DNA of 6,873 nucleotides from Paracoccaceae bacterium (GTDB lineage Bacteria > Pseudomonadota > Alphaproteobacteria > Rhodobacterales > Rhodobacteraceae): the NCBI GenBank assembly GCA_024742655.1, contig JANSYB010000109.1:1-6873 (forward strand). Direction: 5' to 3'. The notes beneath the pieces are model-generated. The model was not told the origin of the DNA. It ran no database searches and saw only the letters and a program-made list of their open reading frames with translations. The first letter of the stretch is position 1. Each line of letters starts with the position of its first letter. Shown piece after piece: positions 1 through 6,419 of this stretch. The position numbers were made by a program, and so were the translations under genes.

Positions 1-146
1 AGGCCTGCCGCCTGCGTCTGGCCATCGCCGACGCGGCCGAGGCATTCTATGCGCATCTGGACGGAATCACGCTCGATTCGCTGGTCTGCGACAACGATGC
101 GTTGATGGATATCTTTTCTCCCAAACTGTGCTCCAATAAGGCTTGA
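1..146 (+). CDS. 3' end of an unidentified gene (partial)
   Basis: An open frame runs from the window edge (first full codon at 3) to TGA at 144-146 and gives 47 residues beginning ACRLRLAIADAAEAF and ending SPKLCSNKA. Codon third positions are GC-rich like those of the later genes, and the composition looks protein-like. The +1 frame is closed by an internal TGA. The frame starting at base 2 stays open to a TAA at 137-139 but gives an arginine/glycine-rich, shadow-like translation. The start and most of the protein lie outside the window. I recognise no domain in the visible tail and assign no function. The stop lies only about 30 bases before the glycine riboswitch, so the gcv promoter probably overlaps the end of this gene. 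There is no clear terminator after the stop: only a 4-bp stem (152-155/160-163) with no T-run. Confidence 0.55.
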   Translation, partial: ACRLRLAIADAAEAFYAHLDGITLDSLVCDNDALMDIFSPKLCSNKA

Positions 147-171
147 AGTGGCCGCACTTGCGGATTAGCGT
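143..171 (+). promoter_or_regulatory. Candidate sigma-70-type promoter of the gcv operon
   Basis: TTGAAG at 143-148 and TAGCGT at 166-171 are separated by 17 bases and match the TTGACA/TATAAT consensus at 4 and 3 positions. Initiation about 7 bases downstream would fall near 178, right at the 5' edge of the riboswitch, which is where a riboswitch leader is expected to begin. The position is the main argument, because the -10 match is weak and GC-rich alphaproteobacterial promoters are hard to read by eye. Confidence 0.3.
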
Positions 172-175
172 GACC

Positions 176-337
176 CGTGATCGGAACGGGAGAACCGGCT
201 TTGCCGGTGCCGAAGGAGCAACCGCCCCGGAAACTCTCAGGCGACAGGGACCGTCCGACCGACATGAACTCTGGAGAGAGCCCGATCTTGTCGGGCCGCC
301 GAAGGGATAGCGATCTCAGGCGAAAGGACAGAGGGGG
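176..337 (+). promoter_or_regulatory. Tandem glycine riboswitch (two gcvT-type aptamers)
   Basis: Two glycine aptamers lie head to tail. Aptamer I (about 181-254) has GGGAGA at 188-193, a perfect hairpin 195-199/203-207, the core GCCGAAGGAGCAA at 209-221, and CTCTCAGGC at 234-242 followed by GACAGGGACCG. Its GAGA (190-193) pairs with TCTC (235-238). Aptamer II (about 269-333) has a perfect closing helix CTCTG 269-273/CAGAG 329-333, a hairpin 280-285/291-296, the core GCCGAAGG at 297-304, and ATCTCAGGCGAAAGGACAG at 313-331. These core strings are hallmarks of the family, in which the two aptamers contact each other and bind glycine. Placement directly upstream of gcvT-gcvH-gcvP fits the family's usual target. 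Riboswitches of this class on gcv operons normally activate expression when glycine is high, so glycine should induce its own breakdown. The identification is firm; the ON direction is inferred from the family. Confidence 0.95.
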
Positions 338-421
338 CATCGCCGCGGGCCGGATTGGCGCGCAGACGTGATGCCGGTTGCCTTTCCAAGCACCCAACCG
401 GCCAGGACTGGGAGAGTTGGT
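338..421 (+). promoter_or_regulatory. Riboswitch expression platform with competing helices
   Basis: The stretch between aptamer II and the gcvT start contains several mutually exclusive helices built on the same bases. One is a perfect 8-bp hairpin, GCCGGTTG 373-380 with CAACCGGC 395-402. A 10-bp helix with one bulged A pairs 348-358 with 394-403. A 6-bp helix pairs GGCATC 336-341 with GATGCC 370-375. A helix CCAAC 394-398/GTTGG 416-420 would place the ribosome binding site (411-416) inside its loop. CTTTCC at 382-387 can also pair with GGAGAG 411-416 (one G-U). No helix here is followed by a T-run, so control of translation initiation is more likely than transcription termination. Which helix belongs to the glycine-bound state cannot be decided by eye. 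Confidence 0.5.
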
Positions 422-424
422 TTG
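411..424 (+). promoter_or_regulatory. Ribosome binding site that fixes the TTG start of gcvT
   Basis: GGAGAG at 411-416 stands 5 bases before TTG at 422-424. The in-frame GTG (368) and ATG (371) upstream have no Shine-Dalgarno-like sequence before them and lie inside the riboswitch expression platform. The site is also the element most likely to be hidden or exposed by the riboswitch. Confidence 0.7.
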
Positions 425-1546
425 AGTGACCTGCGCCAGACGCCACTGACCGCGCTGCACCGTGATCTGGGTGCCAAAATGGTGGCCTTCGCCGGATATG
501 ACATGCCCGTTCAGTACAAGGCGGGTGTGATGAAAGAGCATCTGCACACCCGTTCGGGTGCCGGATTGTTCGATGTCAGCCATATGGGCCAGGTCCTGAT
601 CCGGCATGAGGCGGGATATGGCGGCGCGGCCCGCGCGCTCGAGGCGCTTGTGCCGGTCAGCCTTCTGGGCCTTGGCGAAAAGCGGCAGCGCTATGGCTTT
701 TTCACCAATGATCAGGGCGGCATCCTCGATGACCTGATGATCACGAACCGGGGCGATCACCTGCTTTTGGTGATCAATGCCGCCTGCAAGCAAACCGATA
801 TCGCGCTGATGGAGAAGGGCCTGCCTGACTGCGAGGTCGCGCCGGTCACCGATCGCGCGCTGCTGGCCCTGCAAGGCCCACGCGCCGAAGAGGTGCTGGC
901 GCCCATTGCCGCGGGCTGCGAAATCATGAAATTTCTCGATACCGGGATTTTCACGTCCGATTACGGCGAACTTTGGGTGTCGCGTTCCGGCTATACCGGT
1001 GAAGACGGCTACGAGATTTCCGTGCCCGAGGCGGAGGCGGAGCGGTTGGCCCGTGATCTGCTTGCCCATGCGGCGGTGGCGCCGATCGGCCTGGGCGCCC
1101 GGGACAGTCTGCGGCTCGAGGCGGGGCTGTGCCTTTATGGGCAGGACATCGACACAGACACCAGCCCGGTCGAGGCGGGGCTCAGCTGGGCCATCCAGTC
1201 GGTGCGCCGCCGCGGCGGCGATCGCGAGGGTGGCTTTCCCGGCGCGGACCGTATCCTTGACGAGTTGGAAAACGGTGTGGCGCGCTGTCGCGTGGGCCTG
1301 TGCCCCGACGGGCGGGCGCCCATGCGCGAGGGCTCCGAACTCTTTGCGGCAAAAGAGGGTGGCGAGGCGATCGGCCGGATCACGTCGGGCGGCTTCGGGC
1401 CCAGCCTCGGCGTGCCGGTGTCCATGGGATATGTGCCAGCCAGCCACGCCACCGCGGGCACCATGCTTTACGGGGAGGTGCGCGGCAGACGGATGCCGGT
1501 GACGGTGTCCGAGCTGCCTTTCGTCCCCGCCAATTTCAAACGCTGA
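422..1546 (+). CDS. gcvT: Aminomethyltransferase, glycine cleavage system T protein
   Basis: This is the T protein of the cytoplasmic glycine cleavage complex. It takes the aminomethyl group carried on lipoylated GcvH, releases ammonia and makes 5,10-methylene-tetrahydrofolate. From the TTG start the protein is 374 residues, normal for the family. Recognisable blocks are [16 protein letters not shown] (17-32), FDVSHMGQ (50-57), GGILDDLM (99-106, holding the Asp expected to be catalytic), VINAAC (117-122), LALQGP, the [11 protein letters not shown] block, [27 protein letters not shown], and the C-terminal barrel motif [13 protein letters not shown]. The TTG is chosen because of the ribosome binding site at 411-416 and because the protein then begins MSDLRQTPL, the usual kind of N-terminus. 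Starting at the GTG at 368 or the ATG at 371 would add 17-18 residues encoded by riboswitch sequence. It is first in the operon, 19 bases before gcvH. Confidence 0.96.
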   Translation: MSDLRQTPLTALHRDLGAKMVAFAGYDMPVQYKAGVMKEHLHTRSGAGLFDVSHMGQVLIRHEAGYGGAARALEALVPVSLLGLGEKRQRYGFFTNDQGGILDDLMITNRGDHLLLVINAACKQTDIALMEKGLPDCEVAPVTDRALLALQGPRAEEVLAPIAAGCEIMKFLDTGIFTSDYGELWVSRSGYTGEDGYEISVPEAEAERLARDLLAHAAVAPIGLGARDSLRLEAGLCLYGQDIDTDTSPVEAGLSWAIQSVRRRGGDREGGFPGADRILDELENGVARCRVGLCPDGRAPMREGSELFAAKEGGEAIGRITSGGFGPSLGVPVSMGYVPASHATAGTMLYGEVRGRRMPVTVSELPFVPANFKR

Positions 1547-1565
1547 ACATCAGGGAGAGCGCGAT

Positions 1566-1925
1566 ATGAAATTCACCGAAGAACATGAATGGCTGATGGA
1601 TGAAGACGGCGTGGTCACCGTCGGCATCACCGCTCACGCGGCTGAGCAACTGGGCGATATCGTTTTTGTCGAACTGCCCGAGATCGGCGCACAGGTCACC
1701 AAGGATGACGAAATCGTCGTCATCGAAAGTGTCAAGGCGGCCTCTGATATCCTGGCGCCGATCGACGGCGAGATCGTCGAGGTCAACGCGGCCATCGTCG
1801 ATGAGCCGGGCAAGGTGAATGAGGACCCGCAGGGGGAGGGATGGTTTTTCAGGATCAAACCCTCCGATCCGGGCCAGATGGCCGATTACATGGATGAGGC
1901 CGCCTATCAAAGCTTCATCGGCTGA
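1566..1925 (+). CDS. gcvH: Glycine cleavage system H protein (lipoyl carrier)
   Basis: GcvH is the mobile carrier of the complex. Its lipoyl-lysine arm accepts the aminomethyl group from GcvP, presents it to GcvT, and is re-oxidised by dihydrolipoyl dehydrogenase. The product is 119 residues, slightly short but within the family range. The fold signature is visible: HEWL near the N-terminus (7-10), [20 protein letters not shown] (20-39), and the lipoylation motif [12 protein letters not shown] with the modified lysine at K57. It is followed by [10 protein letters not shown] and a C-terminal GWFFRIK. The ATG is preceded by AGGGAGAG (1552-1559) at 6 bases. It is second in the operon and is followed by a hairpin-bearing gap before gcvP. 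Lipoylation needs LipB/LipA or LplA, which are not in this window. Confidence 0.97.
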   Translation: MKFTEEHEWLMDEDGVVTVGITAHAAEQLGDIVFVELPEIGAQVTKDDEIVVIESVKAASDILAPIDGEIVEVNAAIVDEPGKVNEDPQGEGWFFRIKPSDPGQMADYMDEAAYQSFIG

Positions 1926-1935
1926 CTGAAAGGGA

Positions 1936-1994
1936 CGGGCGAAAATTCTTGGAAAGTATTTTGCCAAAAATCTTCAAGAGATTTTTTGCGCCCG
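1936..1994 (+). repeat. Tandem AT-rich hairpins between gcvH and gcvP
   Basis: Two hairpins sit directly next to each other in the 124-base gcvH-gcvP gap. Hairpin A pairs AAAATTCTT 1942-1950 with AAGTATTTT 1954-1962 (one T-T mismatch, loop GGA) and can extend through GGC 1938-1940/GCC 1963-1965 past a bulged G. Hairpin B is a perfect 8-bp stem, AAAAATCT 1966-1973/AGATTTTT 1979-1986, with loop TCAAG. Alternatively CGGGCG 1936-1941 pairs with CGCCCG 1989-1994 and encloses most of the block. The AT-richness stands out sharply against the GC-rich flanks. Possible roles are partial terminator, mRNA 3'-end stabiliser for gcvT-gcvH, or a copy of an interspersed palindromic repeat. Hairpin B lacks a GC-rich stem, so it is not a classical strong terminator. 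The remaining 55 bases (1995-2049) show only the gcvP ribosome binding site. Confidence 0.6.
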
Positions 1995-2049
1995 GACGAT
2001 TGACCGATCGAGCCGGCATCGACGCGGGACATAGCACGAGGAGCAAGAC

Positions 2050-4899
2050 ATGCCTTTTACGCCCACCGACTACCTGCCATATGATTTCGCCAACCGCCGC
2101 CATATCGGCCCGTCGCCAGAGGAAATGGCCGACATGCTGGGCACGCTTGGCGTCGACGGTCTTGATGACCTGATCGAGCAGACCGTGCCGGCATCCATTC
2201 GGCAGGCGGCTCCTCTGGCCTTCGGCAAGCCCAAGTCCGAACGCGAGCTCATGCATCACATGCGGATGGTCGCGGCCAAGAACAAGGTTCTGACAAGCCT
2301 GATCGGGCAGGGCTATCATGGCACTGTCACGCCGCCGGCGATCCAGCGCAACATCCTGGAAAACCCGGCCTGGTACACCGCCTATACGCCCTACCAGCCC
2401 GAGATCAGCCAGGGTCGGCTCGAGGCGTTGCTGAATTTCCAGACCATGATTTGCGATCTGACCGGTCTCGACATCGCCAATGCCTCCTTGCTGGACGAGG
2501 CCACCGCCTGTGCCGAGGCGATGACCATGGCACAGCGCGTGGCCAAGTCGAAACAGAGCGCGTTCTTCGTCGATCAGGCGTGTCATCCTCAGAATATCGC
2601 GGTGATCCGGACGCGCGCCGCACCGCTCGGCATCGAGGTGATCGTCGGCGATCCCGACGACATGGACGCCTCGCAGGTCTTTGGCGCGCTTTTCCAGTAT
2701 CCTGGGACCTACGGGCATCTGCGCGATGTCACCGGGCATATCGAGCGTCTGCACGCGGCGCAGGCCATCGGCATCGTCTCGGCTGATCCTCTGGCACTGA
2801 CCTTGCTCAAGGAACCCGGCGCGATGGGTGCCGATATCGCCGTGGGCAGTGCGCAACGCTTCGGCGTGCCGATGGGGTATGGCGGCCCGCACGCGGCCTA
2901 TATGGCCTGCCGCGAGGCCTACAAGCGCGCCATGCCCGGTCGCATCGTGGGTGTCAGCATCGACAGCCACGGAAACCGGGCCTACCGATTGTCGCTGCAG
3001 ACTCGCGAACAGCATATCCGCCGCGAGAAAGCGACCAGCAATGTCTGCACGGCGCAGGCCCTTCTGGCCGTCATGGCCTCGATGTACGCGGTGTTTCATG
3101 GGCCGAAAGGCCTCAAGGCCATCGCGCAGCGTATTCACCGCAAGACCGTGCGCCTGGCCCGCGGGCTCGAATCGGCGGGGTTCAAACTGCAACCCGAGAC
3201 GTTTTTCGACACGATCACGGTGGATGTGGGCCCCCTGCAGGCGGCGGTTCTGAAATCCGCGGTGGACGAAGGGATCAACCTGCGCGCCGTGGGCGATACG
3301 CGCATCGGCATCACGCTGGACGAGGCGACCCGCCCGGCCAATATCGAGGCGGTCTGGCGCGCCTTCGGGATCACCACGCCCGATGACGACCTGACACCGG
3401 AATACCGCATCCCCGACGGTCTGCTGCGCCTGTCCGATTACCTGACCCACCCGATCTTTCACATGAACCGGGCCGAGACCGAGATGATGCGCTACATGCG
3501 TCGTCTTGCCGACCGTGATCTTGCGCTGGACCGCGCCATGATCCCGCTGGGAAGCTGCACGATGAAACTGAACGCCGCGGCCGAAATGATGCCGGTCAGC
3601 TGGCGCGAGTTTTCGCGCCTTCATCCCTTTGTGCCGGCGGACCAGGCCGAGGGATACAAGGAATTGATCGAGGACCTCAGTCACAAGCTGTGCGAGATCA
3701 CCGGATATGACGCCATGTCGATGCAGCCCAATTCCGGTGCGCAGGGCGAATATGCCGGGCTTCTGACCATTGCGGCCTGGCATCGCGCGAACGGGCAGGG
3801 GCATCGCAATGTCTGTCTTATCCCGATGAGTGCGCATGGCACCAACCCCGCCAGTGCGCAGATGGTCGGATGGAAGGTCGTTCCGGTCAAATCCGCCGAG
3901 AACGGCGACATCGATCTTGACGATTTCCGTGCCAAGGCCGAGGCACATTCTGAAAACCTCGCCGGCTGCATGATCACCTATCCCAGCACCCATGGCGTGT
4001 TCGAGGAAACCGTTCTGGATGTCTGTGCGATCACGCATGAGCATGGTGGTCAGGTCTATATCGACGGGGCCAACCTCAACGCGATGGTGGGGTTGTCGCG
4101 GCCGGGTGATCTGGGCGGCGACGTGAGCCACCTCAACCTGCACAAGACGTTCTGCATTCCGCACGGTGGCGGCGGGCCCGGCATGGGGCCGATCGGGGTG
4201 AAGGCCCATCTGGCGCCGCATCTGCCCGGCCACCCCCTGCATGCGGAGACGGAGGGGCCGGTGTCGGCGGCCCCTTATGGATCGGCCTCCATCCTGCCGA
4301 TCAGCTGGGCCTATACCTTGCTGATGGGCGGTGAGGGCATGACACAGGCCACGCGGGTGGCGATCCTGAATGCCAACTACATCGCCAAGCGTCTCGAAGG
4401 GGCGTATGACGTGCTCTACAAGGGGCGGTCGGGCCGGATCGCACATGAGTGCATCCTCGACACCCGCCCCTTTGCAGAAAGTGCCGGTGTGACGGTGGAC
4501 GATATCGCCAAACGGCTGATGGATTGCGGGTTTCACGCACCGACGATGAGCTGGCCGGTGGCGGGCACCCTGATGATCGAGCCCACCGAATCCGAGACCA
4601 AGGCCGAGCTGGATCGTTTCTGCGATGCGATGCTCGCGATCCGCGAAGAGATCCGGGACATCGAAGATGGCCGCATCGACCGCGAGAACAACCCGCTCAA
4701 GAACGCGCCGCACACGATGGAGGACCTCGTGAAGGACTGGGATCGGCCCTATTCGCGCGAACAGGCCTGCTTTCCGCCGGGTGCGTTTCGGGTCGACAAG
4801 TACTGGCCGCCCGTGGGTCGCGTCGACAACGCCTGGGGCGATCGCCATCTTGTCTGCACCTGCCCGCCGATGGAGGACTATGCAGAGGCGGCGGAGTAA
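2050..4899 (+). CDS. gcvP: Glycine dehydrogenase (decarboxylating), P protein
   Basis: GcvP is the pyridoxal-phosphate enzyme that decarboxylates glycine and transfers the remaining aminomethyl group to the lipoyl arm of GcvH, the first step of glycine cleavage. At 949 residues it is the long single-chain type (usually about 950-960), in which both homologous halves are fused, not the split GcvPA/GcvPB form. The C-terminal half carries the active site: [20 protein letters not shown] (N561-S562-G563), [30 protein letters not shown] (D672), then HLNLHKTF with the lysine K699 expected to bind the cofactor, followed by the glycine-rich [12 protein letters not shown]. The N-terminal half has RHIGPS and the [16 protein letters not shown] block typical of the family. 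The ATG is preceded by GAGGAG (2038-2043) at 6 bases. It is last in the operon. No clear terminator follows the TAA. No frameshift or missing key residue was seen. Confidence 0.97.
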   Translation: MPFTPTDYLPYDFANRRHIGPSPEEMADMLGTLGVDGLDDLIEQTVPASIRQAAPLAFGKPKSERELMHHMRMVAAKNKVLTSLIGQGYHGTVTPPAIQRNILENPAWYTAYTPYQPEISQGRLEALLNFQTMICDLTGLDIANASLLDEATACAEAMTMAQRVAKSKQSAFFVDQACHPQNIAVIRTRAAPLGIEVIVGDPDDMDASQVFGALFQYPGTYGHLRDVTGHIERLHAAQAIGIVSADPLALTLLKEPGAMGADIAVGSAQRFGVPMGYGGPHAAYMACREAYKRAMPGRIVGVSIDSHGNRAYRLSLQTREQHIRREKATSNVCTAQALLAVMASMYAVFHGPKGLKAIAQRIHRKTVRLARGLESAGFKLQPETFFDTITVDVGPLQAAVLKSAVDEGINLRAVGDTRIGITLDEATRPANIEAVWRAFGITTPDDDLTPEYRIPDGLLRLSDYLTHPIFHMNRAETEMMRYMRRLADRDLALDRAMIPLGSCTMKLNAAAEMMPVSWREFSRLHPFVPADQAEGYKELIEDLSHKLCEITGYDAMSMQPNSGAQGEYAGLLTIAAWHRANGQGHRNVCLIPMSAHGTNPASAQMVGWKVVPVKSAENGDIDLDDFRAKAEAHSENLAGCMITYPSTHGVFEETVLDVCAITHEHGGQVYIDGANLNAMVGLSRPGDLGGDVSHLNLHKTFCIPHGGGGPGMGPIGVKAHLAPHLPGHPLHAETEGPVSAAPYGSASILPISWAYTLLMGGEGMTQATRVAILNANYIAKRLEGAYDVLYKGRSGRIAHECILDTRPFAESAGVTVDDIAKRLMDCGFHAPTMSWPVAGTLMIEPTESETKAELDRFCDAMLAIREEIRDIEDGRIDRENNPLKNAPHTMEDLVKDWDRPYSREQACFPPGAFRVDKYWPPVGRVDNAWGDRHLVCTCPPMEDYAEAAE

Positions 4900-4970
4900 C
4901 GGGAATGGGGCGCGCCGCTCGGGCTGCCCGGTCTTGATCGCGCAAGGTTCGGCGCGTTGCGTCAAACCGT

Positions 4971-5000
4971 TTCTCGACCTGCGGCGGGCTGTGATATCCT
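4971..5000 (+). promoter_or_regulatory. Possible extended -10 promoter before the small gene at 5019
   Basis: TATCCT at 4995-5000 is preceded by TGA (4992-4994), giving an extended -10 pattern TGN-TATNNT. Upstream, TTCTCG at 4971-4976 is only a poor -35 at 18 bases. Initiation would be near 5007, a short leader before the ATG at 5019, and would exclude the in-frame GTG at 5001. It is a weak call, but gcvP ends 119 bases upstream, so a separate promoter is plausible. Confidence 0.25.
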
Positions 5001-5018
5001 GTGCCCACGGGGGGGCCG

Positions 5019-5408
5019 ATGTCACAGCTTCGCAACCGTTGGATCACGGCCGAGGATATGGTGCGCTCGCGGGCCTGGCGCCGCGGCTATCATGATTTTC
5101 GCCGTGGCGAACCGCCCGATTTCGATGCGCGCGGTTCTCAGGCGCTGGCTTATGAATACGGTCGGCAGACCGCGGCCTACCTGACAGGGCAGGGATGCGA
5201 TTTGCCACGGGTCACGCCGCATTGGCCGATCAATGACAGGCATGCGGAAATGCTGGCTTGCGCATTGTTGCGCTGCGTCACGAGACGCGAGGCGGCCGAT
5301 CTGAGCGGGACCGGAATTTGTGAAAATTCCGGGCAAGAAAATGCGCATTTTCTTGCCCGTTTTCTGCGCAGAAAACGGGTGCGGTCCGGGCCGCGCGCGA
5401 TGCCATGA
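5019..5408 (+). CDS. Small protein of unknown function; faint RMF-like pattern
   Basis: From ATG 5019 the frame encodes 129 residues. A purine-rich GGGGG run lies 3 bases before the ATG; an in-frame GTG at 5001 would add six residues but precedes that run. I do not recognise a family with confidence. The first 60 residues contain two short motifs, AWRRGYHDFRRGEPP and ALAYEYGRQTAAYLTG, that recall the paired aromatic/glycine/arginine motifs of ribosome modulation factor and related small alphaproteobacterial proteins. This is a resemblance only. The middle (PHWPINDRHAEMLACALLRCVTRREAADL) looks like a charged helical segment. No signal peptide or membrane segment is apparent. The last 30 or so residues are encoded by the palindrome cluster at 5311-5379 and are basic and low in similarity to the rest, so the true or ancestral end may be near 5310. 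It is convergent with the phosphatase gene, with 10 bases between the two stops. Confidence 0.55.
   Translation: MSQLRNRWITAEDMVRSRAWRRGYHDFRRGEPPDFDARGSQALAYEYGRQTAAYLTGQGCDLPRVTPHWPINDRHAEMLACALLRCVTRREAADLSGTGICENSGQENAHFLARFLRRKRVRSGPRAMP
5311..5379. repeat. Cluster of three overlapping palindromes
   Basis: First is a 9-bp stem, CCGGAATTT 5311-5319/AAATTCCGG 5324-5332, with a 4-base loop. Second is a perfect 30-base palindrome at 5330-5359 with arms CGGGCAAGAAAATGC/GCATTTTCTTGCCCG. Third is a perfect 24-base palindrome at 5356-5379 with arms CCCGTTTTCTGC/GCAGAAAACGGG. Neighbouring elements share bases (5330-5332 and 5356-5359), so they exclude each other when folded fully. An outer 5-bp match, GGACC 5308-5312/GGTCC 5383-5387, could close the whole block. 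It lies between convergent genes and begins 40 bases past the phosphatase stop, so a bidirectional terminator is the simplest role. On the plus strand the second palindrome is followed by GTTTTCT, but that is upstream of the small gene's stop codon. An interspersed palindromic repeat is the alternative. Confidence 0.8.
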
Positions 5409-5418
5409 AAGGCTGCGG

Positions 5419-6288
5419 TTATTCCGCCAGGAAGGCGAACCGGTCGCGCAGGCGGGTCCAGCTGTCCTCGTCCGGTGCCGCCAGAACGTAACCCTTTTCG
5501 ATGCCGGCATTGTAATCGGCGCCGTCCAGCATCCGCACCACGCCGCCCGCGCGCTGGCAGATCAGCACGCCTGCCGCGTGATCCCACGGGTTCAGCGTGC
5601 CCGAGATCAGGAAATCCATGCCCCCCTGCGCCAGCGTGCGGTATTCGTGGCACGAACAGCGCAGCATCAGCGACCGGGCGAACTCGGGCAGGCAGGCGGC
5701 CATCTCGGCCTGCTTGTCCTCGGGCAGAAGGTAGAGGTGCAGGTATCCCGACATCTCGCCCAGTGCGCCGCCCTGCGACACCGACAGAGGCCGATCGCGG
5801 CCCAGGTTGCGGGTCAGAACCGCGGGGCCGTCTTCCTCGGCCATGATGCAATCGTCCATCACCGGGTCATACAGAAGCCCGAAGACCGGTTTGCCAAAGC
5901 GCAGCACCGACAGGATCACCCCGAAGAGCGGCAGGCCGTGAGCGAAATTCCACGTCCCGTCCACCGGGTCGAGCACGAAGGCCAGTTCAGCATCGGCCAG
6001 TTTGCCGCGCAGGTCCGGGTCGGCGGCGGCGGCCTCTTCGCCCACAACCAGCGCATGGGGAAACATCTGCTGGATGCCACGCGCCAGCATCGCCTCGGCG
6101 GCGGTGTCGGCCTCGGTCACGAGGTCGAACTTGCCGGATTTTGCCGAGATATCGGCATGGCCCAGATTGCGAAAGCGCGGCAGGATCTCGGTTTTGGCCG
6201 CGCGTCGCACCAGGTTGAGGATCGTGCTGCGCTGCGCGCGGCTCAGTGGCGAGGTCAGCGGAATGGGCAGGCTGTCGGACTGGGGCAT
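5419..6288 (-). CDS. Inositol monophosphatase family protein
   Basis: This is a member of the magnesium-dependent, lithium-sensitive sugar/nucleotide phosphatase superfamily (inositol monophosphatase/SuhB, CysQ, HisN). The 289-residue length is slightly above the usual 260-280. The metal-binding and catalytic motifs are intact: DLVTEADTAAE (55-65), GEE at 83-85 (E84 expected as metal ligand), LDPVDGTWNFAHGLP (106-120, with D107 and D110), and NPWDHAAGVLICQRAGG (233-249, with D236). The start is the ATG at 6286-6288, with AAGGAG (complement of 6295-6300) 6 bases upstream. The frame stays open 125 codons further upstream, but that is a shadow of the permease gene. The superfamily signature does not fix the substrate: inositol-1-phosphate, 3'-phosphoadenosine 5'-phosphate and histidinol phosphate are all possible, so no symbol is given. 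A 131-base gap separates it from the permease upstream, so it may have its own promoter, but I see no convincing one. Confidence 0.92.
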   Translation of the reverse strand: MPQSDSLPIPLTSPLSRAQRSTILNLVRRAAKTEILPRFRNLGHADISAKSGKFDLVTEADTAAEAMLARGIQQMFPHALVVGEEAAAADPDLRGKLADAELAFVLDPVDGTWNFAHGLPLFGVILSVLRFGKPVFGLLYDPVMDDCIMAEEDGPAVLTRNLGRDRPLSVSQGGALGEMSGYLHLYLLPEDKQAEMAACLPEFARSLMLRCSCHEYRTLAQGGMDFLISGTLNPWDHAAGVLICQRAGGVVRMLDGADYNAGIEKGYVLAAPDEDSWTRLRDRFAFLAE

Positions 6289-6419
6289 CGGGGGCTCCTT
6301 GGCGAGTCGGCTTGGGCAGGCGCGTTCTGATTGGCATCGCTCCGGGGCAAGATCAACCGCGCTGACGCTTTTCGTGACTGTCCCGGTGCGCGGATGTCCG
6401 GCAAATGCGACGTACAGCC

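Noticed and set aside
1205..1220. A perfect 16-base GC palindrome (CGCCGCCG/CGGCGGCG) inside gcvT
   Set aside because: It encodes Arg/Gly-rich residues in a variable loop of GcvT and is expected from GC-rich codon use. It has no T-run and no regulatory context.
47..1447. A 466-codon minus-strand open frame opposite gcvT and the riboswitch
   Set aside because: It crosses a well-supported structured RNA and a conserved gene, and has no domain. It is a shadow frame.
4934..4965. Bulged inverted repeat after gcvP (TTGA..CGCAA/TTGCGTCAA) as an operon terminator
   Set aside because: The stem is interrupted by a 3-base bulge and is not followed by a T-run. It is too weak to call.
1915..5025. A 1036-codon minus-strand open frame opposite gcvP
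   Set aside because: It mirrors gcvP codon structure in a GC-rich genome, has an arginine/histidine-rich composition with no recognisable domain, and covers the intergenic hairpins. It is a shadow of gcvP.
5320..6330. A 336-codon plus-strand open frame opposite the phosphatase gene
   Set aside because: The phosphatase on the minus strand has all its catalytic motifs and a good ribosome binding site, while this frame has a low-complexity H/Q/R-rich composition. It is a shadow.
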